From Streptomyces sp. NBC_00259 (GTDB taxonomy: Bacteria; Actinomycetota; Actinomycetes; Streptomycetales; Streptomycetaceae): a DNA stretch of 64,000 nucleotides. Position numbers and translations under genes: made by a program. The stretch spans positions 3,873,501 through 3,937,500 of the forward strand of contig NZ_CP108080.1 in NCBI RefSeq assembly GCF_036181745.1. Reading direction: 5' to 3'. Shown in pieces: positions 35,628 to 43,646 of the stretch. Under the pieces are notes generated by a model. That model had not been told where the DNA came from. It saw only the letters and a program-made list of their open reading frames with translations, and searched no databases. Each line of letters starts with the position of its first letter. The first letter of the stretch is position 1.

Positions 35628-36071
35628 TTAGGCTGCATTGCCCTCATGTCCGTATGCGCGGCCAGGACTCGGGTCCCGGTGGTATGCCCCGTACCCGAAA
35701 CTCACGTTGAAATCGCCCCAGTTGTAGGCTTCCGGCAGATCGCTCCCCGTCCAGGTGTGTGCGGCGAGCCCGGACAGATGATGGTCCGCATTCACCGCCA
35801 CCGCAACGGTCATCGCGACGAAGATCTGCGCATCGGACATCGCATCACTGTCGAGGATGCGATGTCCGGCCCTCATCCCGAACTCCACACAGAGCCGGTT
35901 CGTGATGTTCACTGCCGCGGCAACGGAATCGGGATCTACATCAACCGGGGATGGTGCGCAGGCCCCATGCGGAGAACTCTCGGTGAAGAAATCGGGCCCG
36001 TCATGTACGCCGAGACCAGTACACGTGGTTACTCCCGCTGTCAGACGCGAAGAGGGCCGGCTGCCCGGCAC
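35628..36071 (-). CDS. possible hypothetical protein
   Basis: An open frame of up to 147 residues on the minus strand whose C-terminal part (DAQIFVAMTVAVAVNADHHL, YNWGDFNVSFGYGAYHRD) looks protein-like, starting just outside the parS site of the divergent gene. GC at third positions is lower than in neighbours and no family is recognised; the true start may be downstream of 36071. It may be a horizontally acquired or decaying gene. Confidence 0.4.
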   Translation of the reverse strand: MPGSRPSSRLTAGVTTCTGLGVHDGPDFFTESSPHGACAPSPVDVDPDSVAAAVNITNRLCVEFGMRAGHRILDSDAMSDAQIFVAMTVAVAVNADHHLSGLAAHTWTGSDLPEAYNWGDFNVSFGYGAYHRDPSPGRAYGHEGNAA

Positions 36072-36072
36072 C

Positions 36073-36627
36073 GTGTTTCACGTGAAACCACTCAAACGTC
36101 CCGCTCGGCGGGCCATCCTCGTCGTCCATGTCTCCGCGTCCGCGGGTTGGCTGGGGCTCTCGCTCGGTCTGCTCGGGCTGAGTGTCGCCGCGGTCGCCTC
36201 CGGATCCCCGGCCGTCGCCGAGGCCTCGTACCGCTCGATGGCCGTCTTCGCGAACTGGCTGATGATCCCTGTCGCTCTGCTCACCCTCGCCAGCGGTCTG
36301 GTCCTCTCCCTGGGTACGCCCTGGGGCCTTGCCCGCTACCGCTGGGTCTGGACCAAGTTCTGGCTCACGCTGGTCACGACCGGGCTCACGGCGTTCTCGC
36401 TCCGGCCCGAGGTGAACGCAGCCGCCGATCTGGCCGCCGCGGGGATCGGGGTGGCGGACACGTCCGGCCTGCTGGCCGCTCCGATCGTCTCGCTGTCCAC
36501 GTACCTCTTCATGACCGCGATCTCGGTCCTCAAGCCATGGGGGATGACCCGTCGCGGACGACGGCTGCGGGTCTTGGCCACTTCGTCGAAAACGGTGGAC
36601 GAACGATCACTGCGTCCGACAGCCTGA
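36073..36627 (+). CDS. four-TM membrane protein
   Basis: A 184-residue membrane protein with four hydrophobic helices: AILVVHVSASAGWLGLSLGLLGLSVAA, FANWLMIPVALLTLASGLVLSL, FWLTLVTTGLTAFSL and APIVSLSTYLFMTAISVL. It resembles DUF2269-like predicted integral membrane proteins. GTG 36073 makes the N-terminus VFHVK, encoded by a parS site. It ends 4 bases before the acetyltransferase gene, so they may be co-transcribed. Function unknown. Confidence 0.75.
   Translation: MFHVKPLKRPARRAILVVHVSASAGWLGLSLGLLGLSVAAVASGSPAVAEASYRSMAVFANWLMIPVALLTLASGLVLSLGTPWGLARYRWVWTKFWLTLVTTGLTAFSLRPEVNAAADLAAAGIGVADTSGLLAAPIVSLSTYLFMTAISVLKPWGMTRRGRRLRVLATSSKTVDERSLRPTA
36075..36088. other. parS: parS centromere site
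   Basis: Perfect GTTTCACGTGAAAC overlapping codons 1-6 of the membrane protein gene. The palindrome is not extended by the flanks. Confidence 0.9.
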
Positions 36628-36631
36628 CCTC

Positions 36632-37486
36632 ATGTCAACACCGCTCACCGAGCTCCCCGTCCGGCGTCTGACCACTGCAGACCTGAGCTCCTGCGCCGAT
36701 CTGTCCGAGGACCGCGGCTGGCCGCGCGAGGAGCATAAATGGGGCCTCCTGCTCGCGGCGGGAAGGGGCTACGGCATCGACGATCCGGCCGGCAAGGGGC
36801 TGGTCGCAGGGTGCGTGGTGACCTCGTACGGTCCGGGGCTCTCCGCGATCGGCATGGTGCTCGTGGCCGAGCGATACGCCCGACAGGGGGTCGGGCGGCG
36901 CCTGATGAAGCACGTACTCGCCGAGGCGGGTGCCACTCCGCTCACCCTGCATGCCACGCCGTACGGACAACCGCTTTACGAAGAGCTGGGCTTCAGCCAT
37001 GTCGGCCGCGCCGAGATGGTCAGGGGCCGCTTCCGCCCCTCCGGTCCGGCGCCCCGGGCCACCACCCGGCCGGCGACCGCGGAGGACCTGCCCGCGATCC
37101 TGCGCCTCGACGCCGAGGTCTTCGGCCTGGACCGTACGCACATCATCACGCGGCTCCCGGCCTTCGCCGACCAGTTGAGGGTCGCGGAGGCCGACGGTGC
37201 TCTCACCGGCTTTGCGGCCGTCTGGCCGAACATGGAGACCCATGTCGTCGGCCCCTTGATCGCCCGCGACACGGACACGGCCAAGTCCCTGATCGCCTCG
37301 CTCGCCGCGCAGACGGACCGCCCGCTGCGTACGGACATCGACGTGCGCCACGAGGAACTGCTCGCATGGCTGAAGGCGAACGGCTTGGAGCCGATCGCCT
37401 TCAACGCCGTGATGATGCACGGCGCGCCCGCTCTCCCCGGTGACTGGACCCGCCGCTTCGCGCCCCTGACGGTCGCCGCGGCCTGA
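36632..37486 (+). CDS. GNAT acetyltransferase, two-domain
   Basis: A 284-residue N-acetyltransferase. The N-terminal GNAT half has the acetyl-CoA motif VAERYARQGVGRRLMKHVL (Q/RxxGxG/A) and PLYEELGF; the C-terminal half (from about residue 145) is a second, more diverged GNAT-like domain. Acceptor unknown. Confidence 0.86.
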   Translation: MSTPLTELPVRRLTTADLSSCADLSEDRGWPREEHKWGLLLAAGRGYGIDDPAGKGLVAGCVVTSYGPGLSAIGMVLVAERYARQGVGRRLMKHVLAEAGATPLTLHATPYGQPLYEELGFSHVGRAEMVRGRFRPSGPAPRATTRPATAEDLPAILRLDAEVFGLDRTHIITRLPAFADQLRVAEADGALTGFAAVWPNMETHVVGPLIARDTDTAKSLIASLAAQTDRPLRTDIDVRHEELLAWLKANGLEPIAFNAVMMHGAPALPGDWTRRFAPLTVAAA

Positions 37487-37509
37487 GTCGAGGAGGCCTT
37501 GCCGCAGGG

Positions 37510-37953
37510 TCAGTTGTCGAGGGCTCCCAGCGCCGCCGCCGCAAAGCCGTGGTCCTGCTCCGGCGCGCCCCCGCCGACGCCGATCGCACCGATCAGGCGA
37601 CCCTCGCGGTGGACCGGGACTCCCCCGGCGATGAAGAGGAGCGGGCGGTCCAGGGCGGTGGGGAGGGTGTGGAAGAGACCGCCCGGCTGGACCGCGTCGA
37701 CGAGATCCGCCGTGGGGGCGTTCAGCTGAAGCGCGGTATAGGCCTTCCGCGTGCTGGTCTCGCCCGCGATGAGCACGGCCCGGTCGTCGCGGCGGAAGGC
37801 CAGCAGATGGCCGCCCGCATCGAGAACGGTGATCGCGACGGTCACGCCCGCGGCTTCAGCGGCCTGGCGGGCCGCCGCCACGAGGGCCTCGGCGTCCTGG
37901 ATGGTCAGCGGGGCGACGGCGGTACCGGCAGCAGTGGTGGCGGTGGTGGTCAT
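37510..37953 (-). CDS. GlcG/HbpS family haem-binding protein
   Basis: A 147-residue single-domain GlcG/HbpS protein: LDAGGHLLAFRRDDRA, TSTRKAYTALQLN, GGVPVHREGRLIGAIGVGGG and a DHGFAAAAL tail. No signal peptide is visible, unlike secreted HbpS, so it is probably cytoplasmic. Possible roles are haem binding or a small-molecule sensor. 74 bases lie between it and the upstream MFS gene, same orientation. Confidence 0.85.
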   Translation of the reverse strand: MTTTATTAAGTAVAPLTIQDAEALVAAARQAAEAAGVTVAITVLDAGGHLLAFRRDDRAVLIAGETSTRKAYTALQLNAPTADLVDAVQPGGLFHTLPTALDRPLLFIAGGVPVHREGRLIGAIGVGGGAPEQDHGFAAAALGALDN

Positions 37954-38027
37954 AGTGATCTCCTTGGTGCGTTTCCTGGGCGTGCAGGGGTTCTTGGGCG
38001 TGCAGGGGTTCCCTGGGTGCCTAGGGG

Positions 38028-39245
38028 TCAGTGCCGGACCCCGGCGGCCGAGGCCGGCTCCGCCACCGCCGAGGCGGCGACGATCCGGCTGTCGCGGCGG
38101 AGGTCGCGACGCTCCAGCGCGCTGGACAGCACCGCCAGCACGAGCGCCGAGGCGGCGAGAACCGCGCCGACCCAGTTCGGGGCCGTGAGTCCGAAGCCGG
38201 CCGTGATGACGATGCCGCCGAGCCATGCGGCGAGCGCGTTACCGAGGTTGAAGGCGCCGATGTTGACGGCCGATGCCAGCGTCGGGGCACCGGAAGCCTG
38301 GTCGAGGACCCGCTTCTGCAACGGCGGCACGGTGGCGAAGCCCAGCGCGCCGACCAGCACGATCGAGACGGCTGCCGCGACCTTGTTGTGGGCGGTGAAC
38401 GTGAACAGCGCCAGTACCAGGGCGAGGGCGCCGAGCGAGACGTACAGCAGCGGCATCAGGGAACGGTCCGCGAACTTCCCGCCGGCCAGATTGCCGCCGA
38501 CCATGCCCAGGCCGAAGAGAACGAGCAGCCAGGTGACGGAGGAGTCGGCGAAACCGGCGACCTCGGTCATCATCGGCGTGATGTAGGTGATCGCGGCGAA
38601 GACGCCGCCGAAGCCGAGCACGGTCATCGCCATGGCCAGCAGAACCTGGACATTGCGGAACGCGGCGAGCTCATGGCGCAGCCGTACGCCTTCCGGCCTG
38701 GGCTGTTCCGGCACCAGCTTCGCGACTCCGGCGAGCCCCAGCACACCGAGCCCGGCCACGACGAGGAACGTGGTGCGCCAGCCGATGCTCTGGCCGATGA
38801 ACGTGCCCATCGGCACACCGACGACGTTCGCGACGGTCAGTCCGGTGAACATCATGGCGATCGCACCGGCCTTCTTCGCCGGGGCGACCAGGTCGGCGGC
38901 GACCACCGAGCCGATGCCGAAGAAGGCACCGTGCGCGAGCGAGGCCACCACACGGCCCATGAGCATGACGCCGAAGACCGGGGCGACGGCGGAGAGCACA
39001 TTGCCGGCGATGAACAGACCCATCAGCACCATCAGCATCCGCTTGCGGGACACCTTGGTCCCGAGGACGGTCATCAGCGGTGCGCCGATGACGACCCCCA
39101 GGGCGTACCCGGTGACCAGGTAGCCGGCGGTGGGGATGGTGACCTGGAAGTCGCCGGCGACCTCCGGCAGCAGGCCCATGATCACGAACTCGGTGGTTCC
39201 GATACCGAATGCCCCGATGGCGAGGGCGAGGAGCGCGAGCGGCAT
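38028..39245 (-). CDS. MFS exporter (DHA1 family)
   Basis: A 405-residue 12-TM drug/sugar exporter. LALAIGAFGIGTTEFVIMGLLPEVA is the start of the AraJ/chloramphenicol-exporter-like DHA1 group and GRVVASLAHGAFFGIG the motif B/C region. It is divergent from a MarR regulator with three ATTGCA repeats between, a typical export-plus-repressor arrangement. Confidence 0.9.
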   Translation of the reverse strand: MPLALLALAIGAFGIGTTEFVIMGLLPEVAGDFQVTIPTAGYLVTGYALGVVIGAPLMTVLGTKVSRKRMLMVLMGLFIAGNVLSAVAPVFGVMLMGRVVASLAHGAFFGIGSVVAADLVAPAKKAGAIAMMFTGLTVANVVGVPMGTFIGQSIGWRTTFLVVAGLGVLGLAGVAKLVPEQPRPEGVRLRHELAAFRNVQVLLAMAMTVLGFGGVFAAITYITPMMTEVAGFADSSVTWLLVLFGLGMVGGNLAGGKFADRSLMPLLYVSLGALALVLALFTFTAHNKVAAAVSIVLVGALGFATVPPLQKRVLDQASGAPTLASAVNIGAFNLGNALAAWLGGIVITAGFGLTAPNWVGAVLAASALVLAVLSSALERRDLRRDSRIVAASAVAEPASAAGVRH

Positions 39246-39299
39246 GGGGAGTGCACCTTCCTAGCGGATTGCGTCTGCGCCTAACAAGCGTCGACAATA

Positions 39300-39337
39300 A
39301 TTGCAGGAGACGTTAATTGCAAACGCGGGCTATTGCA
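39300..39337. promoter_or_regulatory. three ATTGCA repeats in the MFS-MarR gap
   Basis: ATTGCA occurs at 39300, 39316 and 39332, exactly 16 bases apart (the first two as AATTGCA). Position between the divergent exporter and MarR genes suggests an operator; binding by the MarR protein is inferred. Confidence 0.5.
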
Positions 39338-39430
39338 TGGGTCGGCTATTCTGGATGCCAGCCACTCCGGTGCCGCTGCACGGGACGCCCGACCGCGTCC
39401 GCACGGCGCTCCTGGACGGAGGAGAGATCG

Positions 39431-39922
39431 ATGACAGCGATGGACCCGGCACTCACCGCGCTCGCCCAGAGCTGGTGCGCGCTCTCCCTGCTGCACAGCA
39501 GGATCGAGGCCCACATCGAGCGGGCGCTTCAGGCCAAGCACGATCTGAGCGTGCGCGAGTACTCGCTCCTCGACGTCCTCAGCCGCCAGCACAACGGTCC
39601 CGGGGGCCATCTCCAGATGAAGCAGGTCGCCGACGCCGTCGTGCTCAGCCAGAGCGCCACGACCCGGCTCGTCACCCGGCTCGAGGACCGCGCGCTGCTC
39701 AGCCGCTACCTCTGCGACACCGACCGCCGCGGTATCTACACGGATGTCACGGAGGACGGCCTGAAACTGCTCTCCGAGGCCCGGCCGACCAACGACCGTG
39801 CGCTGCGTGAGGCGCTCGACGAGGCCGCGAGGAACCCCGAGCTGGCTCCTCTGGTCAAGGCGGTCGAGGAACTGAAGATGCCGGCGGCCTCGATCCCCAC
39901 GCCCGCGGGCGTGCCCACGTAA
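39431..39922 (+). CDS. MarR family transcriptional regulator
   Basis: A 163-residue winged-helix repressor: DLSVREYSLLDVLSRQHNG, LQMKQVADAVVLSQSATTRLVTRLEDRALLSR (recognition helix and wing) and CDTDRRGIYTDVTEDG. ATG 39431 has a strong GGAGGAG upstream. Divergent from the DHA1 exporter, its probable target. Confidence 0.9.
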   Translation: MTAMDPALTALAQSWCALSLLHSRIEAHIERALQAKHDLSVREYSLLDVLSRQHNGPGGHLQMKQVADAVVLSQSATTRLVTRLEDRALLSRYLCDTDRRGIYTDVTEDGLKLLSEARPTNDRALREALDEAARNPELAPLVKAVEELKMPAASIPTPAGVPT

Positions 39923-39944
39923 GGACGGGCCTAGGCTGCGGATC

Positions 39945-40397
39945 ATGAACGATCTGCAGATACGCCCCGCGTCCCCCGCCGACATCCCCGCGATCGTGGC
40001 GATGCTCGCCGACGACCCGCTGGGCGCCCGACGTGAGTCGCCGGACGACCTCACCCCGTACACCGCGGCGTTCGACCGACTCGCGGAGGATCCGAACCAG
40101 CATCTGGTGGCCGCTGAACGCGAGGGCCGCATCGTCGGTACTCTGCAGCTCACCGTCATCCCCGGGCTCTCCCGGCGTGGCGCCACCCGCGCGGTCATCG
40201 AGGGTGTGAGGATCCACGCCGATGAGCGCGGCGGCGGCCTGGGCGGCCGGCTCATCGAGTGGGCGGTCGATGAATCCCGGCGCCGGGACTGCCAGTTGGT
40301 CCAGCTGACGTCCGATGTGTCGCGCACCGATGCCCATCGCTTCTACGAGCGTCTCGGCTTCGAGGCGTCGCACGTGGGCTTCAAGCGCACCCTCTGA
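39945..40397 (+). CDS. GNAT acetyltransferase
   Basis: A 150-residue single-domain GNAT: IRPASPADIPAI at the N-terminus, VIEGVRIHADERGGGLGGRLIEWAVDE (acetyl-CoA binding, RGGGLG) and AHRFYERLGFEASHVGFKRTL at the C-terminus. Start 22 bases after the MarR stop, so possibly co-transcribed. Convergent with the serine hydrolase; a parS palindrome lies between. Confidence 0.9.
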   Translation: MNDLQIRPASPADIPAIVAMLADDPLGARRESPDDLTPYTAAFDRLAEDPNQHLVAAEREGRIVGTLQLTVIPGLSRRGATRAVIEGVRIHADERGGGLGGRLIEWAVDESRRRDCQLVQLTSDVSRTDAHRFYERLGFEASHVGFKRTL

Positions 40398-40433
40398 CGA
40401 GGGGAACTCACCTCCTGAGCCGAGGGAAGCCGT

Positions 40434-40447
40434 GTTTCACGTGAAAC
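40434..40447. other. parS: parS site in an extended palindrome
   Basis: Perfect GTTTCACGTGAAAC. AGCCG/CGGCT flanks extend the dyad with one G-U type mismatch, giving a hairpin-capable sequence of about 26 bases. It lies between two convergent genes (stops at 40397 and 40467). Confidence 0.9.
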
Positions 40448-40466
40448 GCGGCTGAGGGACCGTGCC

Positions 40467-41849
40467 TCACATGGACAGACCGCGCCAGCCGCCTTCGTCC
40501 ACCCCACCGGGCACCGCGGCGGCCGGGTCGTACGGGCTCCGCGTGAAGACGAACGAGCCCAGGTCGAGATGGCTCACCGCACCATCGGGCCGCCGCACCA
40601 CGCGCAGGGTCTCGCCCGTGTAGTACCCGTCGAGCCCGGTCCACGTCCCGTCGGGGCACGCGCGGAACCGCGATCCGCGGCCGTTCCCCCAGAGCGGGTA
40701 CAGCTCCATGGCCCGATCCGCTACCAGCTTCAGCCCGAAGGCGGAGGTGCCCCAGTACCAGGACCCGGTCAGCTCCAGCAGCGCCTCGTCCACCTCCGGC
40801 ATCGGGCGCCAGGGCTCGGGGAAGCGCGGCTCCGCCTCGGCGACGATGCGTGCGAGCTCAGCGGCGGCCACAGCGGTGGACGGTCCCGAGGTCGCATTGG
40901 CAAGGACCACCGCGGCGACGCCCTCGTCCACATCCACCCACAGACAGGCGAGGAACCCCGGCAATGAGCCCGTGTGGCCGATGAGAGTACGTGCTTCCCT
41001 CCGTACGATCTGAAGACCGAGACCGTACGTGCTGTCCCACTCCCCGGCCTCCGCCGGCGCGGCAGGCGTACGCATCTCCTGTACGGAGTCAGCACTCAGC
41101 ACACGGTCGTCGCCATCGGCGAGAAAGCCGGCGAACCGGCAGAGGTCGGATGCGGTCGACCAGAGCTGCCCGGCCGGGGCCATCAGGCCCAGATCCTCGA
41201 CCGGTTCGGGCATCATCACATCGGCCCATGGATGGACCGCCCACCCTCCCGCGTGGGGAGCCTGGGGTCCGGTGCTCGTACGGCTCATGCCCAGCGGTTC
41301 CAGGATCTCGCGCCGCAGCACCTCCTCCCAGGGCTCTCCGCGTACCGCCTCGATCAGCGAACCAAGAAGCGTGTAGCCGGTGTTGGAGTAGTGGTGACGA
41401 CGGCCCATGGGGTGCAGCAGAGGGGCATCACCGAGCACATCGCCCAGTTCGGGCCGCAGCGTGCCCGGCGTGCGCTCCCACCAGGGTGCGGGGCTCTCGG
41501 CAGCCAAGCCCGCGCTGTGGGACAGGAGTTGGGCGATGCTGGCCTCCCCCACCCCGGTACCGGGGAGGTGCTTCTCCAGCGGATCGCCCAGATTCAGCAG
41601 CCCTGCGTCTCGCAGCCGCAGGACCAGCACGGCGGTGAAGGTCTTGGTGAGCGAGCCGATGCGGTACTGGGTGTCGGCGTCGGGCGCGTGCCCCTCGACG
41701 CAACTGCGCGCGCCACTCCATACCTGGCGCCCGTCCCTGGCCACCGCGCCGACCACGGACGGAGCGCGGCCCTCGGACTGTGCGGTGGCCACCCGGTGCA
41801 GCAAGGCACGTTCCGTACTGGGCAGCAGCGCTTCAAAAGGTGAGGTCAT
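40467..41849 (-). CDS. serine beta-lactamase-like hydrolase
   Basis: A 460-residue class C beta-lactamase/D-alanyl esterase-fold protein. SLTK (S66-K69) is the SxxK nucleophile, YSNTGYTLLG the YxN motif, and GHTGSLPG the KTG equivalent. The extra 100-residue C-terminal domain (from about 345) is lipocalin-like, as in EstB/Pab87-type peptidases. No signal peptide, so it is probably cytoplasmic. Real substrate unknown. Confidence 0.87.
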   Translation of the reverse strand: MTSPFEALLPSTERALLHRVATAQSEGRAPSVVGAVARDGRQVWSGARSCVEGHAPDADTQYRIGSLTKTFTAVLVLRLRDAGLLNLGDPLEKHLPGTGVGEASIAQLLSHSAGLAAESPAPWWERTPGTLRPELGDVLGDAPLLHPMGRRHHYSNTGYTLLGSLIEAVRGEPWEEVLRREILEPLGMSRTSTGPQAPHAGGWAVHPWADVMMPEPVEDLGLMAPAGQLWSTASDLCRFAGFLADGDDRVLSADSVQEMRTPAAPAEAGEWDSTYGLGLQIVRREARTLIGHTGSLPGFLACLWVDVDEGVAAVVLANATSGPSTAVAAAELARIVAEAEPRFPEPWRPMPEVDEALLELTGSWYWGTSAFGLKLVADRAMELYPLWGNGRGSRFRACPDGTWTGLDGYYTGETLRVVRRPDGAVSHLDLGSFVFTRSPYDPAAAVPGGVDEGGWRGLSM

Positions 41850-42049
41850 GGTCCAGATCTATCGGACCGGTCCGGCTCGGGTCGACCTGGAGGTTCCGGT
41901 GAGCCGTATCCCGGGGCGTTTGGGTGACCTGCGTTTTCACGGCTCGATTCTGCGCTCGTGTCGGTGGCGCAGTCCCGTCTTCGTGTCGTTTTTCTCAGCC
42001 GCTGGCACTGTCCCAGGGTGCCGCCTCGAGGAATCTCCAACCGCGCTGT

Positions 42050-42300
42050 GCCCGTCGGCAGCTTCCGGTGAACGTCTTCGCTCGTCACGACGTAGCGGGG
42101 CCGTTCGATCAGGCCGTGGCGGGCGAGGCTGCGTGAAGGTCGGCCCGGTCGGTGTCGGACACGACGCACACCGGCAAATCCGTGGAGAGCAGCTGCTCCC
42201 TGTCCGGGAACAGCTGCGGGGGCCTGCCAGTAGGCAACCTGGACGGCGAGCAGAGCCTCCGGATCGCACGACGCGTGGAAGGCGTCGATCGTGGCCGCCA
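42050..42300 (-). pseudogene. decayed HAD-family hydrolase
   Basis: Three minus-strand frames in order give fragments of one HAD hydrolase: TIDAFHASCDPEALLAVQ (around 42290), LLSTDLPVCVVSDTDRADLHAA (around 42190) and RHGLIERPRYVVTSEDVHRKLPT (42124-42055). The middle piece is the HAD motif II strand (V-V-S-x-x-D/N) and the last one the region before motif III (VVTSEDV.(A)YKP), where KP has been lost. Frameshifts separate them and the N-terminal DxD is not found. The rest of 41850-42637 holds other broken fragments (for example DPELLAERVARDLKILVPHLTGRP near 42420) of no recognised family. Confidence 0.6.
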
Positions 42301-42637
42301 GTCACGCGCATGCGATGCGCGCTGGCCACGGAAGTCCGGGCCGACCGCGCCGTCTGTCCAGGTTGGCCGCGGGAGGTCGGTTACGGCCGACCGGTGAGGT
42401 GCGGCACCAGGATCTTCAGGTCGCGGGCGACTCGCTCGGCGAGCAGTTCGGGATCGTCTGGCCCAAGTGGCCGTGGCGGACGGAGCGGACCTGCTCGGGG
42501 TCGCGGGCGGCGACGGCACCCAGGCGCGCGATCAGGCGCCCGGTGGCGAGCCGTCCTGGGTCGTGGCGGTGTGGTGCTGCTCAGCCCTGGGCGGCGGGAT
42601 GCATCGTTTGAGATTGGCCGTTCCTTCGGCCTTGCTC

Positions 42638-43063
42638 CTACCTGCCGGCCAGAGCTTCGGCTTCCGTACGGGCCCGCACCGCCTCCAGTGCAGCGTATTC
42701 CGCCTCCAGGATCGCGGAGCCAGCGAAGTCGATCGCGAACGACGCGTACCCCTCCGCATCATCCGCCGTGAGCTCGGCACGCTTCACGTCAAGCTCGCCC
42801 TTGCGCTCCCGGAGATGGCTCTTGACCGTCGCTACGTGCTCCTGCCACTTGTTCCTTGCCTCTTCCAGTGACGCAGCGGCAGCGGCCTCCTGCTCGGCTC
42901 CCTCACGGCGGAGTTGCTCTGCCCGCTGTTCCGTCTCCCGCTGAACCTGTTCGATCGCGGCCGCCAGATCCTCCTGGTCCTTGGCGATGGCACTCTCCAC
43001 CTGCTCTTGTGCGTGCTTCGACCAATCCGTCAGTTGGGTGATGCGGTCCGTCATCTGCGTCAT
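42638..43063 (-). CDS. coiled-coil hypothetical protein
   Basis: A 141-residue, Glu/Ala/Arg-rich protein, predicted continuous coiled coil over residues 15-110 (EQVESAIAKDQEDLAAAIEQVQRETEQRAEQLRREGAEQE). No family or motif recognised. It starts at ATG 43063 and is flanked by decayed sequence, but its own frame is intact. Confidence 0.65.
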   Translation of the reverse strand: MTQMTDRITQLTDWSKHAQEQVESAIAKDQEDLAAAIEQVQRETEQRAEQLRREGAEQEAAAAASLEEARNKWQEHVATVKSHLRERKGELDVKRAELTADDAEGYASFAIDFAGSAILEAEYAALEAVRARTEAEALAGR

Positions 43064-43646
43064 GGTCCTACCCTTCCGATTGCTCTAAGAGGAGGATTTT
43101 CATCAATTCGAACATATCCGGCAGGTGACTGCTACTCGCGTGGCAGCGCCATGGCAGCGGACGGGTCAGGGCAGCGCGGGACGTGGCTGTAGTCGCCACG
43201 CCCAGGGCGGCTCGCCGCCGGGTGCCCGATCGGCGGACTGAGCCTCCTGCAGCGCGATCTCACAAGCATTGCCAGCCATACCGCGCCGTTGTGCGCCGCC
43301 GGTCTCGGTCAGCGCTGCGCCGCGGACATGCGCGGGGGCGCGGCAGAGGTTAGACAAGAAGGGTGATGGTCAACAGACCGGAAGGTATCGGCATTCCACC
43401 GGAACTGTCTGTTCTGTGTGAACCGTGGGCCTGTGGCCGGTCGGACACCCGCGCGCCTGCGCCGGATTCGTCGTCCATACGCACTCGTGAGCCGGGGCAC
43501 GACGGCACGCTGGTGGCCGTCGTGTTCTCCCGCGAGCACGTGTCCGATCTGGTCAGGCAGTCGGCTCGGCCGGGGCCCTCTCCGCTCGGTGCAACCAAGG
43601 CAGCCCAGTGGGCTGTTGCGCCCCTCTGTCTCCCCTGTGACCGTCG
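43064..43646. other. intergenic region with a doubtful small ORF
   Basis: 583 bases. A plus-strand frame 43363-43650 (95 residues) ends in an ATGA overlap with the permease gene, but its composition is poor and no family is recognised; it may only be chance. Upstream of it no feature is recognised. Confidence 0.3.
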
